Shown here piece after piece: positions 55,583 through 64,000 of a DNA stretch of 64,000 nucleotides. How positions within the stretch are numbered: the first letter of the stretch is position 1; the number at the start of each line of letters is the position of its first letter. The notes beneath the pieces are model-generated. The model made no database searches. It saw only the letters and a list, made by a program, of their open reading frames with translations, and had not been told where the DNA came from. The stretch is from Ananas comosus (lineage: Eukaryota; Streptophyta; Magnoliopsida; Poales; Bromeliaceae), in assembly GCF_001540865.1 (NCBI RefSeq), contig NC_033629.1:5078511-5142510 (forward strand), read 5' to 3'. A program made the translations under genes and the position numbers.

Positions 55583-58500
55583 TCAAGGCTCCATCTGAAA
55601 AAGATGGGGGTAGCGCTCCTGCAGCGCACTCTCCAGCTCCTACGTGGCCTCCCGCTCCCCGTGGTCGCTCCAAAGAACCTTCACGTACGGAATATCCCGA
55701 TTCCGTAGCTTCCGTACCTCGCGAGCCAAGATCTTCACGGGCTGCACCTCGAAGCTCAAGTCCTCCCGCAACTCTAAAGGTGTGGCATCCAACACGTGTG
55801 TCGGGTCGAAGATGTACTTCCGAAGGACCGATACATGAAAGACGTTATGCACGCCCGATAGGTTCAATGGTAGAGCAAGTCTATACACTACCGGGCCCAC
55901 ACGCTCCAAGATCTCATACGGCCCAATGAAGCGGGGGCTCAACTTTCCCCGAATCCCGAATATCTTGATTCCTTTAGTCGGCGAGACCTTCAAGAAAACA
56001 TGGTCTCCAACTTGGAACTCCAAGTCTCGCCGCCGTCGATCAGCGTAGCTCCTCTGTCTACTCTGCGCCGTCAAAAGTCGCTCCCGAGCAATTCGAACCT
56101 TGTCCTCAGCTTCCTGGAGCACATCAGGGCCTAACGCCAGTCTCTCGCCAACTTCACTCCAATGAAGTGGCGATCTACACTTCCGTCCATAAAGTGCTTC
56201 GAAGGTCGCCATCTTGATGCTTGCTTGATAACTATTGTTATAAGCAAACTCTGTCATAGGTAGATGCTGCGACCATCCTCCCTAAAAGTCAATCACACAT
56301 GCTCGGAGCATATCCTCTAAAGTCTGAATGGTGCGCTCCGACTGCCCGTCACTCTGAGGGTGGAAAGCAGTGCTGAAGTCCAAACGAGTGCCAAGGGCGT
56401 CCTGCAGACTCCTCCAAAAATAAGACACAAACCGGGTGTCTCTATCTGATACAATCGACGTGGGCACTCTGTGAAATCGCACAATCTCATCAAGGTACAC
56501 TCGTGCGAGCTTCTCCCCGGTCCAAGTAGTATGAATAGGTATGAAGGGCACCGACTTTGTCAACCTATCCATAATCACCCAAATAGTATCATACCCGACC
56601 TGAGAGCGAGGCAATCCAGTCACGAAATCCATGGTGATCTTCTCCCACTTCCACACGGGAATAGGCAAACTCCGGAGTTTTCCCGCGGGAACTCGATGCT
56701 CGGCCTTTACTTGTTGGCAAGTTAGACAACGAGCTACAAACTCGCCAACATCCTTTTTCATCCCGGGCCACCAATAAAGCAACTTTAAATCCTTATACAT
56801 CTTAGTGCCTCCCGGGTGTATAGCGTAGGGCGCTCGGTGCGCTTCTTAAAGAATATACTCTTTAATTTCCGAATCCGCCGGTACACAAATCCGTCCACGA
56901 AAACGCATCAATCCTTGATCATCCATAAGGAAGTCGCCGGTGTAACCATTAACCATTTTACCTTCAATCTTTTGCAACTCCACATCGGAAGCTTGCTTCT
57001 CTTTCATTCTATCCAAGAGTATAGGTTGCACTACCAAAGCCATCAATCTCAAAGGTGTGTCTGGAGTCACCACCTCCAACTCTAACTGCTTCATCTGCTC
57101 GATCAACTGTGGTTGAGTAACAACATGCATCGCTAAGTTTTCTGTCGACTTCCGACTTAGCGCATCAGCCACCACGTTAGCCTTGCCCGGGTGGTATAGA
57201 ATCGTCACATCATAATCCTTGAGCAGCTCCAACCATCTGCGCTGTCTCAAGTTCAACTCTTTCTGAGTGAACAAATACTTCAAGCTCTTGTGATCCGTGT
57301 ATACTTCACAACGCTCGCCATATAAGTAATGACGCCATAACTTCAATGCGAAGACTACGGCCGCCAACTCCAAATTGTGTGTAGGGTAATTCTTTTCATA
57401 TTCCTTCAGTTGGCGAGAAGCATACGCGATCACCTTGCCGTCCTGCATCAACACGCAGCCCAATGCGTTAAGAGATGCATCACTGTAAATCACATACCCT
57501 GCTCCAGCCATCGGCAGGGTCAGGATCGGGGCGGTCGTCAGTCGTTGCTTCAGCTCTTGGAAGCTTCTCTCACACGCATCATTCCATATGAACTTGACAC
57601 CTTTATGCGTGAGCCTCGTGAGGGGAGTAGACAACTTAGCAAACCCCTCAACAAATCTCCGATAATAACCGGCCAATCCAAGGAAGCTCCGAATATCTGT
57701 GATGCTCGTCGGTCTCGGTCAATCCTTGATTGCTTCAATCTTCTTGGGATCCACGGCTATACCCGATCCCGATATCAAATGTCCAAGGAAGGCTGCCTCT
57801 CGAAGTCAAAATTCACACTTTTTCAGCTTGGCATAAAGCTCCTTTTCCCGAAGCATTTGAAGTACGAGCCTCAAATGCTCCTCATGATCCGCATCACTTC
57901 TGGAATAAACCAAAATGTCGTCGATGAACACCACGACAAATCTGTCCAGGTAAGGCTTGAAAACACGGTTCATCAGATCCATAAAAGCTGTCGGGGCGTT
58001 AGTAAGCCCGAACGGCATCACTGTGAACTCGTAATGTCCATTCCGTGTTCTAAAAGCCGTCTTCGATACATCCTCGAGTTTGATCTTTAATTGGTGGTAT
58101 CCCGACTGCAAGTCTATCTTGGAATACGCACACGATCCTTGAAGCTGATCAAACAAGTCGTCGATCCTCGGCAACGGATACTTATTCTTGATCGTGACTT
58201 TATTAAGTTCACGATAATCCACGCACAGGCGAAGTGATCAGTCCTTTTTCTTGACGAACAGAACTGGCACTCCCCATGGCGAGACGCTCGGTCGAATGAA
58301 GCCTTTGTCCAACAAATCCTGTAGCTGTGCTCTCAGCTCCTTCAGTTCCGCCGGTGCCATCCTATAGGGTGCCTTCGAGATTGGGGTAGTCCCTAGGACG
58401 AGATCCACCACGAACTCGATCTCCCTATCGGGTGGAATACCCGGTAACTCAGCTGGAAACACGTCCTGGAACTCCCGTACCACTGGAATATCCTCAATCC

Positions 58501-60385
58501 TAGGGGTGTCATCCTCACCCCTAAACACGACACTAGCCAAGTAGGCTACACATCCTCGGCTGATCAGCTGCCTAGCTCGAGACGAGCTGATCGACATCGC
58601 AAAAAGCGAACTCCGGCATCCTCTAAACACAACCTCAGTCTGTCCCAGTTCTCTGAAAGTAATCGTGCGATTCTTGCAATCTATCGTGGCATAATATTTG
58701 GTTAGCCAATCCATACCCAAGACCACATCGAAATCCCCTAGCTTGCGCAGGGCTAGTAAATCTGCGGGCATGATCCAATCTCCTACCCGAACAGGGCAAC
58801 TAGGGCAATACTCTCTAATATCCAGAGTGTTGTCGGGTACTACAACATGTCCCGGATGCAACAAAAAAACCAAAGGGATGCCATGCAACTCGGCAAACAG
58901 CCGATCTATAAATGAATGCGATGTACCGGTATCAAATAAAGCACGAACTCTAATGCTATCAAGTAAAATGATACCTGCAACCACATCCTCGGCTACTGTC
59001 GTTTCCTCCGTCTGAGCGGCATACAAACGCCCACTCTGGGCCTGTCGAGATCCCTCGCTCTGGCGCTGGACGGGTGGCCGACCAGGCTGGTACGGTGCCG
59101 ACGGAGTCCCGTGGCTGACGGCTGGTAGAGCCAGTGCCGATGCAGTCGACGGTGCCGGTGAAGAACCTCTCGGGCACTCAGTCCGCACGTGGCCCTCCTG
59201 GCCACACTGGAAGCACCTGCCCGCCCGCTGTGGACACTGTGGTGGGTGGTGAGGACCACCACAGATCACACACGGGGAGGGCCGGCGTCGATCAGATCCT
59301 CCTCGCTGCGCTGCTGAGCCGCGTCCACGCTGCTGGCTCCTAGGATGCTTCGGCGGCCTCCTAGAGTGCGTCTGACTCGCACCCTCTGCCGCAGGCCTCT
59401 TGGCCTTACCTTTGTCCATCGCCTCTCGTCGCTCCTGGACCTCTGCTGCGCCGCTCTCCACTATGAGCGCGCGGTCCACCACCTCCCGGTAGGTTTGGAG
59501 GTTAGAGGATTGCACAAACCGGAAGATCGACGGTCGCAACCCTCACTCGAAGATGCGGGCCTTGTCCTCGTCGTCCCGTACGACGAAAGGTACGCAGTGA
59601 AGGAGCCGAGAAAACTCCCGCTCGTACTCGGCCACAGTCTGATCACCTTGGCGCAAGTTGCGCAGATCCTGCTCCATCTTCCGCTTGACGCTGGTCGGGA
59701 AGTAGTGAGCCAATAGAAGCTCCTTGAACCTCGTCCAAGATATAGCCGCCAAGTCAGTGCTGGGGTTCTCCTGGAGATCCAACCACCAGCGATAGGCCTC
59801 GCCGTCCAAATGATGAGTGGCGAGCCAAACTCGATCCCTCTCCTCCACGAAGGTGTCGCGGAAGAGCTTCTCCATATGCATCAACCACATTTCCACGATC
59901 AAGTGGTCGACCTTCTCGCCATCGAAAATTTTGGGGCTGCACCTCCTGAACTCATTAAGGCGTTCCATCAGTCGGTCCCTTTCCGCTCCCTCGACCAAGG
60001 TAGGGAAAGCTGCTCCAACCGGAGGCCTCTGCACAGGTGGTGCCGCAATAGCCTCCTCCTGAAGCGCTACCGCGGGTGCTGCTCGCGAAGAACTGGGCGC
60101 GGAGGATGGCCCTCTCGGCGCGACGTCCACGACTGGTGCTGGCGGTGTAGGGACCTGAGTCTCCCGAGCCTCCGCCTGCTGCAGTAGGAGATCCTCCAGA
60201 TGCTTCATCCGCGCCTCTTGTCGGCGCGCCACCTCAGTCTGCTGTGCCACCATATCAGTGAGGGCCGCAAGCTGGCCCCTCAACTCACGGACCTCGCCGG
60301 ATCCGGAGGTAGCGGAGGTCTCGACCTCCTCCAGATTCGCCGCGTTATCCGCTCCGGCAGATTGGGAACGTGTAATCGGCATCAC
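55583..60385 (-). pseudogene. Tekay gag-pol polyprotein, one frame with seven stops
   Basis: A single reading frame of 1,601 codons runs from ATG at 60385 to TGA at 55583-55585 without any frameshift. Internal stops (plus coordinates): 59543-59545, 58238-58240, 57806-57808, 57719-57721, 56846-56848, 56282-56284 and 55640-55642. Approximate residues from the start: capsid 120-250, zinc knuckle CFQCGQEGHVRTEC near 391-404, protease DTGTSHSF with Asp near 485, RT with FIDD near 820-823, RNase H from about 900 ([24 protein letters not shown]), and an HHCC region with CLTCQQVK. The integrase catalytic D, D, E lie in [15 protein letters not shown] and GQSERTIQ. The C-terminal chromodomain is VKVLWSDHGEREAT...LQERYPHLF. 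It normally makes and integrates element cDNA; this copy cannot produce the full protein. Confidence 0.9.
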
Positions 60386-60701
60386 ACTACAATATCATAA
60401 AAGCGTAAGTTAGTAAACTCACGCCATCGTATCCCCACTCAAGAAGGTAATGGACCAAATCATGCGAAAGTAACGAAGTGTGCTTCACTACTAACTCTCG
60501 ATGTTACGTTGTCGGCCGCCAACGTAACCCTCCGCGAAGTTAGAAGTTATACACTTCAATTTAACTCCACTTTCTAGAGTTATCGAAGATACCCAATCAA
60601 GATACTTTCGCTTACAAGTCGAATAGACCTCGTCTCTCACGAGCCTATTTTCTATAGTTCAACCGGCCTAAGTTTGCTAGGTCCACTAAGACTAAACCCT
60701 A

Positions 60702-60714
60702 GGCTCTGATACCA
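60702..60714 (-). other. Tekay primer-binding site (initiator Met tRNA)
   Basis: The minus strand reads TGGTATCAGAGCC, the common plant primer site complementary to the 3' end of initiator methionine tRNA, eight bases inside the LTR. Confidence 0.9.
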
Positions 60715-60722
60715 ATCTAATT

Positions 60723-63422
60723 TGTCACGCCCCGGGACCCAGCGGAAGCCCGCCCGGCGCGTGTCGAGATCCGCCGTACGTCAAAAACATACAAGGCGTC
60801 TAAAATAAAGCGGTAAATAAAACAATAAAGAGAAAGCATCTAAGTGTATCAGAGCAAAATACTACGAAGTGCTACATCAAGGAGAAGAACATAGAACTGA
60901 TAATCCACAGGTAAAACGTAAGATAATACAAAAGAGTCCCATAACAAGTACTAATCTGAATACAAGGTGGTCTCTCTATACATGGTGCCAAAACATCCCT
61001 CTCCCACACACAAACAAAAAAAGGAGTAACCACCTATCGCAAAACGGACTCTCTCCGAGCTAGCTACGCGACACCCTTGCCGCGATCCCGTGCCTCCGCC
61101 GGTGCCGAAGGCTCTGAAAAGGAAACATAGAAACAGGGGCGTGAGAACTATTGAATAATAGTTCCTAGTGGGCAATTACTGACTTCAGTGAAATGCGCCA
61201 CTAGGCCCAAAACTACAAAAAGGGGGTCAGTGTATAAGCATAAGTAAAAGCGACAAATACAATGGTTAAGTAAAGATGAAAACTGCTCAACCATGATGTC
61301 TCTACTTAGCATGATTGCATAAGTAATAAAACAACTACCACAGGTGTGTATATGAGAGTAACCAATATGTAAATGCATGAGTATGCAACTATCCCAATGT
61401 CCACAATGTGAATAGCAATAATGTCAATGTTCACTATTCTAGTCAATGTCCACTTGTCCCTTTAACTGTTTCAAGTTCCACTCTGATAAGACCCACCCGA
61501 AGGCTGTCTGCCATAAGACCTACCCGAAGGCTGTCTGGCTTTACTGTGCCTAATGGCCCCATGGTAGTCAACATCCCACCCTAGGAATGAGTCTTTCCCA
61601 CGGCAATCCACTTCGGCGCCCAATCCCGCACGGCGAACGTATCGCGATGGCCAACTCCGGAGTGCCGGCTTGTAGGAAGCGACCCTCACAAGCATGTACG
61701 AATGAGCACAATGGAAAGCATGCGTATAAGTCTGTCTCAAGTACCAAGTCCTCATGTCTAAAACATGGAATATATCGAATGTCACAAAGGCCTATCACTA
61801 TGTCGTCATGTCTCTACCATGAAATATAGTCGATGTCCAATGGCCTATCACTATGTCTCTATGTTGCATTTTCACAGTTTACTAGTTTCAAGTGCCTCTT
61901 TATGACACTATTGTTCAATGAGTCCAAGCATGGTATTTATGTTCATGAATACATAATTCTACTCATTTCAAACATAGGAGACATGTTCTCAACTTGCAAG
62001 GCTAACCACCTTTCACAATGCATGCAGTCTACACAAATCATGTTTAATTCACACAAATCATATAGGAGACATGTTCTCAACATGTTCTCAACTTGCATAA
62101 TTCACATAAATCATGTTTAACATGGATTTGCTCTTAAAAAGACTTTACGAAGAGTTTAGAAAGCATAGGGGCCATTTTGCCCCGTTTTCATGAAGTCGAA
62201 CCCACCGAAGATGCTGAAACCCTTCGTAAGCTCCGACGAAGGTGTCGATTAGTCTCCTAGCACCCTAAAGATGTAGGAACAAGGGTCAAACAAATCTTAC
62301 GATCAATACAAGGCTCAATCAATAAGCAACCTAGGCTAAGGTGGAGGAAACTCACCTCAAGTGAAGAAATCCTCAATCAAACTCCAAATGGGGGCAAGAA
62401 CCCTTCCAATCCAACCTAAAGGAAGGTTCTAAACCAATCAATAAGGTTCCAAAGCCCTCAAATCCAAAAAGCCCCAAATCTAACCCTAGAATCCCAATCT
62501 AGGGTTTCTTCTAGCAAAAAGCTTCAAAACTAGAATCTAGAGGAGAAGNAACCCACCGAAGATACCGAAACCCTTCGTAAGCTCCGACGAAGGTGTCGAT
62601 TAGTCTCCTAGCACCCTAAAGATGTAGGAACAAGGGTCAAACAAATCTTACGATTAATACAAGGCTCAATCAATAAGCAACCTAGGCTAAGGTGGAGGAA
62701 ACTCACCTCAAGTGAAGAAATCCTCAATCAAACTCCAAATGGGGGCAAGAACCCTTCCAATCCAACCTAAAGGAAGGTTCTAAACCAATCAATAAGGTTC
62801 CAAAGCCCTCAAATCCAAAAAGCCCCAAATCTAACCCTAGAATCCCAATCTAGGGTTTCTTCTAGCAAAAAGCTTCAAAACTAGAATCTAGAGGAGAAGA
62901 ACTAGTCAAATACCTCTAGGAAACTCCAAACCAAGTCCAAGATCCTCAAGGGTTGAAGATTGGTCCACCACCAAGCTTCAAAAGCAAGCTCCAAGTCCCC
63001 CAAAGGTGAGAAATGAGGAAGAAGGTGATGCTCCAAGGCCTCCAAGCAAGATCCTCTCATTCTCCTTCTTCTTCCTCTCCTTCTCCCTCTCTTCTTCTCT
63101 CCCTAGAATGGGTGTGAAGGGGAGAAATGAGGAGGGAAGAGAGTGAAAGGGCCACATAGACCATCTAGTGCAACAAAATCCAGAAAGGCCCCTCAAAAAC
63201 TCAAATTCACATCAGCCCGGTCTGGGCAGTTTTCGTCCAGAGGGACGGGTCTCCCCGACTTGGGATCGGTCTCTCAGCCTGCCCCGAAAATCCAACGTTC
63301 GGGAACCGGTCTCTCCCCGCACGGGACCGGTCTCTCCCTGCGCAGAGGAGCTCGGGATCGGTCTCGCCTGCCAGGGACCGGTTGCCTCGCCAGCTGCCGG
63401 AACACTGAGCTGAGGGGACCGG
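60723..63422 (-). repeat. Tekay right LTR, with internal duplication and 3' interruption
   Basis: It starts TGTCACGCCCCGGG. A 350-bp direct duplication (62199-62548 and 62550-62899) surrounds a single N at 62549. The sequence stops at GGGGACCGG (63422), where the left LTR would continue TCTCTCATATCAGGG; a new LTR begins there. Confidence 0.85.
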
Positions 63423-64000
63423 TGTCACGCCCCGGGGCCGATTTTAAAAGCCATTACCATTTTGAAATCTCAGAGTCGCGGAAGATGTGCCTTTTTTTTT
63501 TTCCCCAACCTGGCCCACGTGACGTACAGACCCGCCACAAATACAAAGTTCATCTGTTCACTCGGACAGAGTCTCCTTTGTATTTGCACGGCATACCAAC
63601 GGATACAACAGGATCACAACCACAACCTACATTTACCAATCAGCAACCAATTCATGATATGCATTTTCATACAGCTAACAATCCTTAGAGATGATGCATG
63701 CCTCTAAACACTCCTTAGACGCTGGATGATGCAATGAACAGTACAACAATCATCCTATTTAAAAGTGATCCCCACACGAAAGCTTTTGTTTTTAAAATCT
63801 AATTCATTCATACATGAAAATCATTCAAAAATCTTTTGAAAACTGTTTCCCACACGGAAACTTTATTTTGAAAACTAACTACCTCGAGGGGTAGAAAACC
63901 ACGATGCGTAAATCCATAAATACAAATCTGAGAACCACAAAGTATACAAACATCCCAAAACTGAAGATCCATAAACCAAATCCACAATTCCACAAATCCA
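63423..64000. mobile_element. start of another gypsy-type LTR, nested in the Tekay LTR
   Basis: It begins TGTCACGCCCCGGGGCCG, the same terminal motif as the LTRs at 60723 and 26484, but then differs (ATTTTAAAAGCCATTACC). The preceding ACCGG would be its target duplication. The other end is beyond the window. No coding region is visible in this part. Confidence 0.65.

Larger units (their letters stand above)
53840..63422 (-). mobile_element. Tekay-type chromovirus (Ty3/gypsy) with LTRs of about 2.5 kb
   Basis: The sense strand is minus. The right (5') LTR starts at 60723 (TGTCACGCCCCGGGACCC) and the left (3') LTR ends at 55529 (GTGCTACA). Order: LTR, initiator-Met primer site, gag, protease, RT, RNase H, integrase, chromodomain, polypurine tract, LTR. 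The left LTR lacks its first 840 bp or so because of the gap at 53839. The right LTR lacks its last 180 bp or so because another LTR begins at 63423. Gene order with a C-terminal chromodomain defines a chromovirus, and the domain wording fits Tekay/Del. Confidence 0.88.

Noticed and set aside
57377..58090. Plus-strand frame of 237 codons across the Tekay RT/RNase H region
   Set aside because: It is the shadow of the gag-pol frame on the minus strand.

Overview
This is a repeat-rich, AT-rich stretch of a flowering-plant nuclear genome, most likely a monocot. Introns with consensus GT-AG borders, a SOSEKI gene, a plastid-type alpha/beta hydrolase, plant Ty3/gypsy lineages (Tat and Tekay), a Copia LTR, SINEs and many MITEs all point that way. 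The mix of families would suit a genome such as pineapple, but the sequence alone does not prove the species. Seven single N characters mark assembly gaps, and several of these joins look doubtful.

Host genes. Only two ordinary genes are visible, and they converge. (1) Positions 420-5151, plus strand: the last six exons of an alpha/beta hydrolase whose 5' exons lie left of the window. A Tourist-like element of about 1.3 kb sits in its last intron. (2) Positions 10423-24234, minus strand: a SOSEKI/DUF966 polarity gene of five coding exons. Four exons lie at 22.7-24.2 kb. The fifth, a small exon encoding the C-terminal CxxC...HxxxC motif, lies 12.2 kb away at 10.4-10.5 kb, across an intron full of transposon debris.

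Repeat-filled middle (5-39 kb). This part holds two long foldback elements (7.1-9.2 kb), several MITEs with 9-bp target duplications as in Mutator-type elements, a SINE with a perfect 16-bp duplication, and a dispersed family of MITEs rich in CCGAACCCG. It also holds a solo LTR with a 5-bp duplication (26.5-28.3 kb), a Tourist-like MITE at 31.7 kb, a LINE remnant at 33.6 kb and a probable Copia solo LTR at 35.6-37.4 kb. A promoter-like island with four G-boxes and E2F-like sites lies at 21.05-21.29 kb inside the SOSEKI intron.

Right third (39-64 kb). Positions 39317-47820 are a complete Tat-lineage Ty3/gypsy element with 740-bp LTRs and target duplication GACAT. Its own genes (gag and integrase, minus strand) lack protease, reverse transcriptase and RNase H. 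On the opposite strand, ending 16 bp from the integrase stop, it carries a multi-exon plant mobile domain (PMD) gene. A second, partial copy with the same internal deletion and the same passenger lies at 48560-53838. Positions 53840-63422 hold a Tekay-type chromovirus (gag-pol on the minus strand) with LTRs of about 2.5 kb. Its 1,601-codon frame is broken by seven stop codons but no frameshift. Its right LTR is interrupted at 63423 by another LTR that runs off the window.

The most interesting system is the Tat-derived, RT-less retrotransposon family carrying an antisense PMD/coiled-coil gene. Next are the SOSEKI gene with its giant intron and the foldback element carrying six near-identical palindromes.
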